Shown here: in pieces, positions 46,103 through 58,400 of the stretch
Layout: each line of letters starts with the position of its first letter
Numbering within the stretch: position 1 is the first letter of the stretch
NCBI RefSeq assembly: GCF_900167945.1
Contig: NZ_FUZA01000001.1
Location: forward strand, 992,001-1,056,000
Source of the DNA: Dyadobacter psychrophilus
GTDB lineage: Bacteria > Bacteroidota > Bacteroidia > Cytophagales > Spirosomataceae
Direction of reading: 5' to 3'
DNA: 64,000 nt
The notes under the pieces: generated by a model
Told to the model about the DNA's origin: nothing
Seen by the model: the letters and a program-made list of their open reading frames with translations, nothing else
The model's database searches: none
Position numbers and translations under genes: made by a program

Positions 46103-48421
46103 TTAAGCCTGCGTTTGATCCGGCGCTGCGGTTAGTTGCTCCGGTTCAACGATTTCGACATTTTCTGAGATCACTCCACGAATGGGTTCATCTTCGAAAA
46201 GGTGCGTGGCCATAACCTGATCAAGCGTCACGCTGTAGAATGCTTCATGCACATTCAATGGCTCAGTGCCATCGGCGATCTCGCATTTGATATAATTTCC
46301 ATCTTCCTGCATTTCGTAGGCATTCACATTGTCTTGCAGGCTGTAGTACAAAATGTGAATGGCCTCCTGACGCACCCGGGGATCCACAAGTTTGAATAGT
46401 GATTCAATGCGTTTGTCAAAACTCCGCACCATTGCATCGGCACTTCCGCCATATACGAGCGGATCGCCATTTCGGTGAAAATAAAATATGCGCGAATGTT
46501 CCAAAAAGTCGCCAACGAGCGATCTGACCGTAATATTTTCGCTCAATCCCGCCCTTTGCGGCCGGAGACAGCACATGCCTCGTACGATTAGCTTAATCGG
46601 AACACCCGCCTGCGATGCTTTATAAAGTTCGAGGATCGTGGTTCTGTCTTCCAGTGAATTTATTTTTATACAAATCCCGCTTTTCAACCCCGCACGCGCG
46701 TTCTCTGCTTCCTGCTGAATCAGTTCAACCAGTTTATCGCGCATATAACGCGGCGCAGTAATCAGATTTTGATATTCAGAAGGGATTGAATGTCCGGTAA
46801 TAACATTGAAAAACTCAGAGATATCGTGTGTATATTCTTCATTTGAAGTTAATAAACCCGTGTCCGTGTAAAGTCTGGAAGTGTCCTCATTATAATTTCC
46901 GCTTGACAAATGGGCATAACGCAGCACCCGGTTTCCCTCATTACGAACGATCAGCAGCAATTTTGTATGGGTTTTGAGTAATCCAATACCGTAAATCACA
47001 AAACAGCCCGCCTTTTGCAATCGTTGCGCTTCCCTGATGTTATTTTCTTCGTCAAACCGTGCCTTAACTTCAAACAAAACAGCTACGTGCTTGCCGTTTT
47101 CTGCTGCATGCAAAAGCGCTTCGGTTACCCGCGAATTTTTCGCCAGCCTGTAAATCGTCAGTTTGATAGACAAAACTTTCGGATCCTCGGCCGCTTGCTC
47201 CAAAAGCTGTAATACAGGCTCAAAGTTGTTATAAGGATGGTGCAAAAGGATATCCCGCTCGCGCATCACTTCAAAAATATCCGGAATCCGCTCCCTGTCG
47301 AGTCCCAGCGGTGGCACAGGCGGATGGATTGCCGGAATCTGGTCTTTGAATTCTGGATGCTTTATAATGCCCCAGAATGATGTGTAATCAATAAAACCAT
47401 CAATCGGGAAAACATTATAATCATCAATTTCCCAGCGTTTTTTAATCAGGCTTAGCAAGTCAGGATTGGTATCGTGCTCGATAGAAACCTGCACAACGCG
47501 CCCCAAACGCCTGCTTTTTATTTTTTGTTTAATTTCATCAATAAAATCCGCCTCCACATCGTCACTTTCTTCCAGGGAAAAATCACCATTTCTGATGATC
47601 CTGAAAAGATTCGTGGAGACAATATCAACATTGCGGTAAAGCTTGTGAATGTAAGCTCTAACGATGTCTTCAATAGGCAAAAACAACAATTCCTCCTCCC
47701 TATCTATCACATAAAAACGCGGCAGGTTCAAAGGCAGCTGAACAAATGAGAGCTTTCGATCTTCCTCGGCGGTTGTTCCTTTCACCTGCGTAATGACGCC
47801 CAGGATCAGCACTTTGGCCAGCAATACCGGAAAAGCATGGGTATAGTCAAACAGCATGGGCGTCAACATTGGGTAAACCGTCCGCTCGAAATATTCTTCA
47901 ACGGCCGCTTTCTCGTCGTCATGGACATCATCCAGCTTGATGATCTTGAACCCATGCTTTTCAAACAGAGGCAGGAGCTGATTTTTGTAACAATCGTTCT
48001 GCTTCCTGACAAACTCGTGCAACTCGCGCATGAGTACTTTCCGGAACGGGATTTCCCTCAGACCGCTATAATCGAGCCGTTCTTTTCCAAAATCCAAATA
48101 ATTATAAAGACTGCCGACACGGATCGTAAAAAACTCATCCAGGTTAGAAGAAGTGATAGCCAGAAATTTCAACCTGTCAAACAGGTTACGGTCCTCATTG
48201 GTGGCCTGGTCCAGCACACGGTCGTTGAATTTCAGCCAGCTCAGATCGCGGCTGATCAGATCGCTTTGCTGCACAAGTGTGTTGGCCTTTTCACTCGACG
48301 GACCTATTATTTTATTTTCCTCCGCAGAGACCTGGCCTTTGGTACTTTTAAAAAAAGCGAAAAGATTATTTAATCTGCCTTTTTTGCCGTTGCTATATAT
48401 GGGATCGGTTGAGCCGGACAT
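46103..48421 (-). CDS. ppk1: Polyphosphate kinase 1
   Basis: A 772-residue enzyme making polyphosphate from ATP. The core starts ISRDLSWLKFNDRVLDQA after a 55-residue N-terminal extension that I do not recognise. The phosphorylated His is expected in LLKTHTKLLLIVR, and the second conserved His is in YFHRNGDPLVYGGSADAM. The C-terminal end shows the usual phospholipase D-like layout. The gene is tail to tail with murF-alr with no spacer. Confidence 0.96.
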   Translation of the reverse strand: MSGSTDPIYSNGKKGRLNNLFAFFKSTKGQVSAEENKIIGPSSEKANTLVQQSDLISRDLSWLKFNDRVLDQATNEDRNLFDRLKFLAITSSNLDEFFTIRVGSLYNYLDFGKERLDYSGLREIPFRKVLMRELHEFVRKQNDCYKNQLLPLFEKHGFKIIKLDDVHDDEKAAVEEYFERTVYPMLTPMLFDYTHAFPVLLAKVLILGVITQVKGTTAEEDRKLSFVQLPLNLPRFYVIDREEELLFLPIEDIVRAYIHKLYRNVDIVSTNLFRIIRNGDFSLEESDDVEADFIDEIKQKIKSRRLGRVVQVSIEHDTNPDLLSLIKKRWEIDDYNVFPIDGFIDYTSFWGIIKHPEFKDQIPAIHPPVPPLGLDRERIPDIFEVMRERDILLHHPYNNFEPVLQLLEQAAEDPKVLSIKLTIYRLAKNSRVTEALLHAAENGKHVAVLFEVKARFDEENNIREAQRLQKAGCFVIYGIGLLKTHTKLLLIVRNEGNRVLRYAHLSSGNYNEDTSRLYTDTGLLTSNEEYTHDISEFFNVITGHSIPSEYQNLITAPRYMRDKLVELIQQEAENARAGLKSGICIKINSLEDRTTILELYKASQAGVPIKLIVRGMCCLRPQRAGLSENITVRSLVGDFLEHSRIFYFHRNGDPLVYGGSADAMVRSFDKRIESLFKLVDPRVRQEAIHILYYSLQDNVNAYEMQEDGNYIKCEIADGTEPLNVHEAFYSVTLDQVMATHLFEDEPIRGVISENVEIVEPEQLTAAPDQTQA

Positions 48422-48532
48422 ATTTTTATTCTTTAAGGGTTGTGTTTGCTGATAGCAATAAAAATTTAACGAATCTAAGTATCTAATGTTTCTGGTGACA
48501 TGAACTTTCTGTTAAATTTCAGTCTGAAAAAC

Positions 48533-48569
48533 AGAAACGGATGACTGCATTTGACAGCCATCCGTTTCT
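48533..48569 (-). terminator. Terminator after gyrB
   Basis: AGAAACGGATG (48533-48543) pairs with CATCCGTTTCT (48559-48569). On the minus strand the stem is followed by a GTTTTTC tail. It lies about 22 bp past the gyrB stop. Confidence 0.88.
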
Positions 48570-48591
48570 AAAACTTATCGGGAGTCAAGTG

Positions 48592-50583
<1,992 letters not shown>

Positions 50584-50664
50584 TCAGGCTTTTTAAGCCC
50601 GTAAAGATACGATTTTTTTACCGTCTAACCTAGCAGAAAAAACATTGGGATAACATCAAAAATA

Positions 50665-52365
50665 CTATTTCAGGCTATATGCGGAGCCAGATGCAAAAAG
50701 GGATTTATCTAATTTATAAAACACCTTTTCACCGTTGTTACGAATGTCCAGAATGCCCATGTCATAGGTTCCCGGAGCGAGGTCGTCCTGCCTGAGTTGC
50801 GTATTAAAGCCTGCTTTGTAATAATGTCCCCGGGTAAGAATATCCTTTCGCGCGGCCACCTTCGGGTTGGCGTTCATCAGGTGTATAACGCCCGTTTTCT
50901 GATCGCGCAAAACCATAAAACGATCGCCGGCAAGTCCTTTTGTTTCCGGCAGCACATTGCTGGCCACGAAGGAGTAAGTGAGATGCTCAACGCCGTCGCG
51001 GATCAGTCTTTCCATATCCCAATTTTCCAGATAGAGCTGGTAATCCCGTGCTGCCCCGGCATTCGCATTGAACATGGAATCCAGCTGGTTGCGCTCAACA
51101 ATAGGTTTTGGTAAATGAAAAAATCCCTTTTCGTAGCCCGGGATCAGATAAAAGCTGCCATTCCGTGTGATTGTCTTTTCCACCGAAAATATATTGCGGT
51201 TGGTTTTCCAGTTGTAAACATCGGCCAGGTACGTGGTTCTTTTGATAGCCACAAAGCCTGTAAATTTATAGTAAGAATAAACCCAATAGAAGATACTAAA
51301 AGCAGTAATGCAGTAGAAAACGGTCTTTCTGCGAACAACGGAGGTATAATCTAGCAGCAGAATATAAAAAATGACTGTTGAAAGCGATGCATAGATCTGG
51401 AACCGGCTCGCTATGGTGCTACCCGCCCAGGAGCGGAAAAGGGCGATAACAGAGCTTGTAATAAAAATAAATGCGAACAAGGTCAGTAATTCCGCCGTTC
51501 CCGGCTTAATGTTCACCGGTTTGTTGAAATAGATTGCCGCCACACGCCAGACGATGTAAATCATAAACGCAAGGATAATGGCTCCCCAGACTGCCGAGAA
51601 AAACACCGGAAAAGCCCACAGGGACATCGCTGAACCAATAAACCCGAATAGCGAAGAGAAAAACACAACCAGATCCTTGGGCAGCTGTACCGCCTGCCCA
51701 GACTCATAACCTGCCAGATAAATCACGAGGCAAAGTATCATGAACCCGCCCGTAATTATGGCTCTCTTAAAGTCCTTAAAGCATAGGAAGTAAAATATAA
51801 TCGCTGGAAAAGATAAAATGCCGTTTCCGTGGGTAAAAGTGGCCAGAAAACAACAAAGCATCGCGCCATAAAGCGCCAGATCGGTGCGGCGGGAGGCAAG
51901 GATGATAGCCGTCACGGTGAATGCCGTCAGAAATGAATGCTGCATGCCATTCAGGGCCCAGCCTGAAATATCGTAGTAAAGCGGCTGGAAGTACAGCAAT
52001 GCCGCGGGGATGAAATAATAAAGCGGCAACCTGGTCTTCTTGTATTGAAGATAAATGAAATAGAAAATGTAACTAATGTTGATGGAAACGAGTACGATGT
52101 AAAACCGGAAATTAAGATGCCCGGTTATAGTGTACTCGATGAGGGAAATCAACCGGGGAACCACGGCCTTATGGTCGTTGAATGTACGGAAAAGTTCGGT
52201 AATGAGGCCAGAGAAACCGAGACCCCCCTGAGAAACCACTTCAATGAACTGGATTAATAGAAAATCATCCTGGTACGGAAAGTTGACGGAGTAATAGTAG
52301 TTATAAAATAAGTATACAAGAATGACCAAGCATATAACGACACCCGAGAGAAATCGTAACTTCAT
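50665..52365 (-). CDS. Polytopic membrane protein, GT-C glycosyltransferase-like
   Basis: About 566 residues from the ATG at 52365 (an in-frame TTG three codons earlier is possible). About ten membrane helices cover residues 5-390, and a soluble C-terminal domain of about 170 residues follows. The first periplasmic loop has NFPYQDDFLLIQF, with acidic residues where GT-C enzymes place their catalytic Asp, then FNDHKAVVPRL and later FTHGNGIL. I read this as a GT-C-type sugar or aminoacyl transferase, but I cannot name a family. No lipid-linked sugar genes are adjacent. Confidence 0.7.
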   Translation of the reverse strand: MKLRFLSGVVICLVILVYLFYNYYYSVNFPYQDDFLLIQFIEVVSQGGLGFSGLITELFRTFNDHKAVVPRLISLIEYTITGHLNFRFYIVLVSINISYIFYFIYLQYKKTRLPLYYFIPAALLYFQPLYYDISGWALNGMQHSFLTAFTVTAIILASRRTDLALYGAMLCCFLATFTHGNGILSFPAIIFYFLCFKDFKRAIITGGFMILCLVIYLAGYESGQAVQLPKDLVVFFSSLFGFIGSAMSLWAFPVFFSAVWGAIILAFMIYIVWRVAAIYFNKPVNIKPGTAELLTLFAFIFITSSVIALFRSWAGSTIASRFQIYASLSTVIFYILLLDYTSVVRRKTVFYCITAFSIFYWVYSYYKFTGFVAIKRTTYLADVYNWKTNRNIFSVEKTITRNGSFYLIPGYEKGFFHLPKPIVERNQLDSMFNANAGAARDYQLYLENWDMERLIRDGVEHLTYSFVASNVLPETKGLAGDRFMVLRDQKTGVIHLMNANPKVAARKDILTRGHYYKAGFNTQLRQDDLAPGTYDMGILDIRNNGEKVFYKLDKSLFASGSAYSLK

Positions 52366-52518
52366 ATTAACCAAAAAGTAGATTGAATTGATCGCCGGGA
52401 TTATCGTTTAATCCAGCATTTATTGTTTCAAAACTAAACCTTTAAAACCGGATTTATAAATTTAGCCTTCTTTTTTACGCATTGGCCAATACTTGCGTTG
52501 TCAACCGGCAGCACAAAA

Positions 52519-52543
52519 AAGAGCGGAGATGATCTCCGCTCTT
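52519..52543 (-). terminator. Terminator after the secreted glycosidase-like gene
   Basis: AAGAGCGGAG pairs with CTCCGCTCTT around an ATGAT loop (52519-52543). On the minus strand a run of six T follows. It lies 26 bp past the stop of the gene at 52569. Confidence 0.9.
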
Positions 52544-52568
52544 ATCTATTTCAAATCGCTTTGTTTTC

Positions 52569-55127
52569 TTAATTCACAACAACCTTGTGCCTTACCTGGG
52601 TTGCCCCATAGCCTGCATTGAGAATGTATAAACCGGGCGTGAGTCTTGCTTTTGCCCTCACCGTTAGCTTATCAGGTCCGTCCTGCTCGGTCATGACCGG
52701 CACATTCCTTCCTGTAATGTCATTGAGGGTGACTTTCGGAGCTGTTCCGGTGTATTGCAACGAAATAACGCCTGCTGTCACGGGATTTGGATACAGTGTA
52801 ACCCTATCCAATGTTTCAAATCCGGCTGAAATGATCTTCGAGTAAGCGAATGTGTTATCCTGATCTACCATTTTCAACCGGTAAAGGTTTTCACCAGCTG
52901 ATGGATAAGGATGGATAAAGTTATAAGTTTTTAAAACCTTGCTTTCCGCAGAAGCAGCCACTTCGCCTATTTTGGTCCATTGTTTGCCATCAACCCCATG
53001 CTGGATTTCGAAATGGTCGCTGTTTGTTTCTTCGGAAGTCTGCCAGTCTAATGATACGGCGTTCTCTTGCTTCTTGCCGCTGAAATTGACAAGCGTCACA
53101 GGCAGCTGCCCGGCGTTGTGAGCAGAAATGTAGAATGTTGAAAAACCATTCACCTCAAACCGGATCCGCCACAAATTAAGTGTCGCATCCCATTGAATGT
53201 CATTGTCATTTGGGTCAATGATCACGTCCGGGGAACCGGAAGTCATGTCTCCCTTCCATTGTAAAACACGAAGATTGGCCTTACTGGCATTATCTGAGCT
53301 GTTTACAGGCAACTTTTCCGAACTTGCTACATTAAATGCAGTAAGCTCGTCCTGGCTCACATATAAGGTAACACTGGCGCTGCCCGGGTTCGTACCGCCG
53401 GGAACCAGCTTGAAGTGGCGTTGTACCAACGGCTGGTCGCCGTGAATGGTAACCTGCGGGTCAACGGTCACAGTGGCCTTGAACTTATCGTTACCATTGG
53501 TTAAACCATTGCCTTTCACCGTTCCGATCAGCTTACAATCGGGACCGGTTAAATGAAAATATTTACCATCCGGAATAATCGAGGCGGCTTGCGCACCATT
53601 CGTAGCGAGTGACAGATCTTTGTAGAAGCAGCCAGGCTGAACCACATTGTTCTGCATCATAATGCTGACGGGCTTGCCTCCGCCGTTATCAAATGTGCTT
53701 CTCCATTTCTTGTAAGCTTCGCAGTCGTTTGCATAACTGTCGCGCTGCGTGTAGCAACCGTCGTTATCGATCATGCTGGAAAGCGTGAAATTGTCAGAGC
53801 TGGTCGCGGTGGGCGTTGTCACATTTTTGTTTTTCACCCACTGCGAAGTCAGCGATTTCAGCGTGTTCACTGCGTCTGGGTTTTTCAAGGCATTTTCCAG
53901 ATAGAACAATGTTACTATCTGGGCACCGTGTGTATAGCTTTCCGTGGTTAGGTTGACGATTGACTGCGTTCCTGTTACATATGCAGCCTCATTCACATAA
54001 ATTTTGCCCGGCAAATTGGACCGCACCAGGTCGATCGCAAAACGGTGGTCATAAAAAATGTCGTCGTTGATTTTCACGCCATCCAGTTCAGCGCCGATTT
54101 CATTGAAAGGCAGTGTTCCGCGCGACCTGGAAAGCTTGTCATAAACAGATCCGTGATGCGCCAGCACTTTGATGTTGGAATCAATCCCTTTAACCGTGTT
54201 CTTGAAAAGATTGTTAACGTCTTTCAAAACCTGCGTCCGGAATGCAAACCAGTCCGTTCCGTCCGCGCCGGTGAATGTTGTATTGGAAGGTCTTTTCGGG
54301 CCGACATTGTTAAATGACGAATGATTTGTGCCCCATGCGGAATTCAGATATTCGATATGGCCATACTTGCCTTTCAGCCAGTTTCTGTAAGCGTTGGTCA
54401 TTGGCGCAGAGTAATCCGTCAAGGCGCCGCTCATATCCAATGGCTGCTCATAGTGATATTTCGTTGACCCCATCTCAAACTCCCCTTCACCCTGGCGGGA
54501 ATAGATCAAGCTCACATACAGGAGGTTATTTTGTTCCTGCACGTATTTATATCGCTGGATCACTTTTGTTGCAAATGCCGTGATCCGGTCGCGCGTTGAT
54601 TGCGCGGCGAGGGATGTCATTACAAATTGAAGGTTAATATTAGGTCGAATAGGACCTCCCTGCTTTTGAAAAACAGCTTCCTGACCATTGTAGTTGGCAA
54701 CCATTACGCGGTCTTCCTTTTTCCAGCCATCGCCGGTATCGACTCCGTAACGATCAGAAATTCCATTAGTCACATCATCACCCGTGCTGATCGCAATATT
54801 GATCGCGACCTTCATACCAAGCGAAGTAGCCAGGTTGATCTGGTCATCATATTGTTTCCAAACATTGTAATTCGGCCCGTTTTCGGCTTTGAGGATTCGG
54901 GAAATCTTACCCTCAATGGTTCCCCATTGAATAGTAAGCGCTACCGCATTGCAGCCAATGTCCTTGGCTGACTGAATGGTTGTCAATGACGGGCTGTCAT
55001 TTTCATTAACCAGAGAAACTGCGAAATAGCGAGGCTGCTGTGCTGACGAGTCGAGCGGGACAAAGAAGAGAGAAAAGGAGAAGAAAAGTGTGCTAATCTG
55101 CCAATTTACGAATATACGTTTTTTCAT
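52569..55127 (-). CDS. Secreted glycosidase-like TIM-barrel protein with type IX sorting tail
   Basis: An 852-residue exported protein. Signal peptide about 1-30, then a TIM-barrel-like region (about 31-440) whose motifs resemble clan GH-A enzymes such as GH42 or GH35: QGEGEFEMG (Glu214 or Glu216 as acid/base candidate) and IYVNEAAYV (Glu380 as nucleophile candidate). A beta-rich middle and a fibronectin-like segment (about 670-765) follow, then a type A sorting tail starting LYPNPV and ending KVVVN. No exact family is recognised. The upstream gap (55128-55415) is AT-rich and holds the next gene's terminator. Confidence 0.82.
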   Translation of the reverse strand: MKKRIFVNWQISTLFFSFSLFFVPLDSSAQQPRYFAVSLVNENDSPSLTTIQSAKDIGCNAVALTIQWGTIEGKISRILKAENGPNYNVWKQYDDQINLATSLGMKVAINIAISTGDDVTNGISDRYGVDTGDGWKKEDRVMVANYNGQEAVFQKQGGPIRPNINLQFVMTSLAAQSTRDRITAFATKVIQRYKYVQEQNNLLYVSLIYSRQGEGEFEMGSTKYHYEQPLDMSGALTDYSAPMTNAYRNWLKGKYGHIEYLNSAWGTNHSSFNNVGPKRPSNTTFTGADGTDWFAFRTQVLKDVNNLFKNTVKGIDSNIKVLAHHGSVYDKLSRSRGTLPFNEIGAELDGVKINDDIFYDHRFAIDLVRSNLPGKIYVNEAAYVTGTQSIVNLTTESYTHGAQIVTLFYLENALKNPDAVNTLKSLTSQWVKNKNVTTPTATSSDNFTLSSMIDNDGCYTQRDSYANDCEAYKKWRSTFDNGGGKPVSIMMQNNVVQPGCFYKDLSLATNGAQAASIIPDGKYFHLTGPDCKLIGTVKGNGLTNGNDKFKATVTVDPQVTIHGDQPLVQRHFKLVPGGTNPGSASVTLYVSQDELTAFNVASSEKLPVNSSDNASKANLRVLQWKGDMTSGSPDVIIDPNDNDIQWDATLNLWRIRFEVNGFSTFYISAHNAGQLPVTLVNFSGKKQENAVSLDWQTSEETNSDHFEIQHGVDGKQWTKIGEVAASAESKVLKTYNFIHPYPSAGENLYRLKMVDQDNTFAYSKIISAGFETLDRVTLYPNPVTAGVISLQYTGTAPKVTLNDITGRNVPVMTEQDGPDKLTVRAKARLTPGLYILNAGYGATQVRHKVVVN

Positions 55128-55361
55128 ATTTTACAATCACCTACCAGTTACAAATTATTCGATCCATAAATATAAATAATTCTACTATACGGTTATATGT
55201 TTTTATAATTTTTTAGCATATTTTAAAAAAATAATACTATACCAGCATTTAAATGAATAATCGGGCGGTTTGAGTGATTAATCGGTGAATAACCCGCCGG
55301 GAAGGCCATAAAACCATGTTCGGAATCGGCAGTTTCTGGAAAGGATGGGATATAAAAAAAA

Positions 55362-55389
55362 GGATATTTTCTGTCGCCAGAAAATATCC
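55362..55389 (-). terminator. Terminator after the SGNH/dehydrogenase/cytochrome c gene
   Basis: A perfect 12-bp stem, GGATATTTTCTG (55362-55373) with CAGAAAATATCC (55378-55389), is followed on the minus strand by eight T. It lies 26 bp past the stop of the gene at 55416. Confidence 0.92.
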
Positions 55390-55415
55390 CTTCTACATTG
55401 AATATTTGCCTTATT

Positions 55416-58400
55416 CTACATTTTTTCCAGTGGATGCTCTTTTAGAAGTTGATCCGGGGAATAGAAGTCCTTTTTGCTTTCCGTAGCCGCCCGAACCTGT
55501 TTTACTTTGTCGGGCATGATCGCCGGCCCCTTGTTTCCGAAAGAGTTGCGGACATATGTAAGCACTGCGGCCATTTCCTCATCATTGAGCAATCCGGCAA
55601 ACGGCGTCATGGGAACTTGTCCGGGGTATTTCTGGCCATTAACTTCAATTGGCCCTAATAAACCCTTCAACGCCAGCTTGATCAACCTTTCGTCATTACC
55701 CAACACCCAGGTTGTGCCCGTAAGCGGCGGAAAGCCCGAAGCTGTAAGTCCCTTTCCGTCAGGTTGGTGACAGGTTGCGCAGTAACCTTCCTTGGCGTAA
55801 ATCGTTTTGCCCAGTGTAAAGAGTTCAAGTGCTTTTCCTTTCAGCGCCGACTGCGTCACTTCCTGCTTTTCCTTCTTCATATTCTGCCCGTTGAGGTGCG
55901 CCAGGGCTCCGTCGTAAGCATGGATAGTCCATTCATCCAAAGGCATCTTTTTCGCCTCTGCAAGCACTGCAAGGCCTTTTTCTTTTTCGATCCAGGATGC
56001 GGCAACGATGGCAACGAGTCTTACCCGGCTGTTTTCATCCCGCGCGGCTTGCATTAACAACTCAGCCTGGTCCGGAACCTGATGTCCCGTGTAACGCACA
56101 ACTTGTACTGCTGCTGCACGGGCGTGATAATCTTTTGCTTTCAAAACCTGCTTCAACAGCTTTTGATCAACTTTATTGAGCCCCCAGCTTACCCACAGAC
56201 CTTCCAACAAATTATGCTCATATTTAGGATCGTTTTTGTCAAGTCCAGCCACCCAGGTGTTTAACTTAGCCAAAACCTGCGTTGCGTCCCGCCCCCTCAG
56301 CTCGCGTCTGGTCCTGTAACGGGTGCGGTATTCTGGTAATTTCAAATTTTCCAAAAGTTCTTCAATGCTTGCACCATCCACTTTTGCAGGCTTAACCAAT
56401 GGTCGCGAAGGATACGTTACGCGATAAACGCGGCCGTGCGAGTGGTCACGCAAGGGGTCGCGGGCGTTATGCTGCATGTGCCCGATGAGGATATTGTGCC
56501 AGTCGATCAGGTAAAGAGAGCCGTCTGGTGCGAACTCCATATCCACGGGACGGAAGTTGCGGTCTTCGCTCACGATGAGGTCCATACGGTGCGTGCTTTT
56601 GTAGCCGGTGCCGTCGTCTTTTAATGTATGCTCTTTTGTTCCAAGGAAACCAATTGTGTTATTGATCAAAAAATCTCCCTGTAATTCATCCGGAAAATGA
56701 CGGCTCGAAACGAATTCTAGTCCCGAAGTTGGCCTTACCCTATGTTTTTCTTCAATCAGCTGAACTGATTTATGGCTTGCCTCTCCGTAGCGGGGCAAAA
56801 TAGAACCCGGCATCATCCAACGCACGTCCGGACTAGAAGTTTCGGCAAAAAACGGTTGTCCCCAATCATCAAATGCAATTCCCCAAGGATTAGGGATCGA
56901 AAGCTGCGCGGTGCGTTCCAGTTTTTTACGCTGTGGCGTGTATCTGTAAAAACCGCCGTTTGTAGCACGAACAGGGCCGTAAGATGTTTCAACATTGGTA
57001 TGCAAAAACACGCCCTCTCCTGAATAGATAGCGCCCGACGGGTCCACTGTGAACGCGTGGCTGTTATGGTGCGTGTCGTGATCGTCGTATCCGCTCAGCA
57101 GAATTTCCTTTTTATCTGCTTTGTCATCGCCATTGGTATCCGTGTATAATTTGAGATTGGTTCCTTGTGAAATATAAACGCCTTCCGGTGCAATTTCAAA
57201 ACCAAGCGGCAAATGCAGGCCATCTGCAAAAACGGTTTGCTTGTCCGCTTTGCCATCACCATTCGTGTCTTCCAGAATGATGATCTTGTCATTTGGTTTT
57301 GTATCTCCAGGCTTGTAATGTGGGTAACTGGGCATTGTTGCGATCCAGAGACGGCCTTTATTGTCAAAAGACATTTGCATAGGCTTTGCCAGATCAGGAA
57401 ATTCTTCTTCCGATGCAAAAAGTTCGATTTTATAGCCTTCCGGCACTTTCAACTTTGCTAATGCATCTTTTCCATACAAGTATTCAAGACTTCCATTTTT
57501 CTCAGGATTGAAATTGGTCTTAACCGGCGGAAGCGGTCTTGTGTTTTTATCCGCAGCCGCAAGATCCGTTTTTTCACCTTTTGACGCGGCCAGCCAGATC
57601 GCCTTGTCCCTGATGTCCGTCATTTCGCGGATTTTTTCGATTTCGGCGGGATAATTATCCGGGCCAAAAGGGTTATACCGACGGCCGTAAACATGCACGC
57701 CATTTGGTATTTTATAATCGTTGTGCCACATCCAGTTTTTCTCATCCACAGCAGCCTTCACCAATTTCCGGTTGGCCTCTGCTTTCGGTGAAGCTTTGCC
57801 AAAAACCTGATCAGTCAGTAAAAGACCTAACTTTTTGTAACCGGCTTCGTTCAACTGCGACCCGTCAATGGTCAGGTCCTCCTTACTGTCGGCATACCAT
57901 TGTTTTGAAGGCGTGAATGCGTCTACAAAAAGTACATTGTTTTTTGTCGCGATCTCCTTCATTCCCTTTGTGTAAAGCGCCAGGTTTTCGTTTTCCTTCT
58001 TGCCGTTGGGAAGGTCAAATTTGGCCGAGAGGTCTTCGAAGGCGATTGGTGAAACAATCGCTAGCTGCGGAGCGGTGCTACCATTGTATTTCTGGCTTAA
58101 TGTGTATTTGATAAATGCATCCAGTTCAGCTTTGTAATTTTCAAGGCCTTCTTTTCCCTGAAATGATTCGTTATAACCAAAAAACGCAATGATCACGTCT
58201 GTTTTCAAACGCGTTAACCATTGGTCCGGCGTATCGAAATGTCCTTCGCTTTGTGACGGATTGGCCAGTTCGGTCTGAAATTTCTCCGCTCCCGGAAATG
58301 CCCAAGGAGAATTGCGGCTCGCGTGCGGCCTGAAACCCGGCGTGTCGCCTCCATCGCACATATTGCGGATATAGAGCATGTCGTCCGGATAGCGAACCTG

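Noticed and set aside
47837-48373. 178-codon plus-strand open frame inside ppk1
   Set aside because: Shadow of the conserved ppk1 N-terminus; composition reflects the complementary strand.
50602-50609. TATCTTTA as the gyrB promoter -7 element
   Set aside because: It resembles TAnnTTTG but has no TTG or TTTG at the right distance, so I do not list it as a feature.
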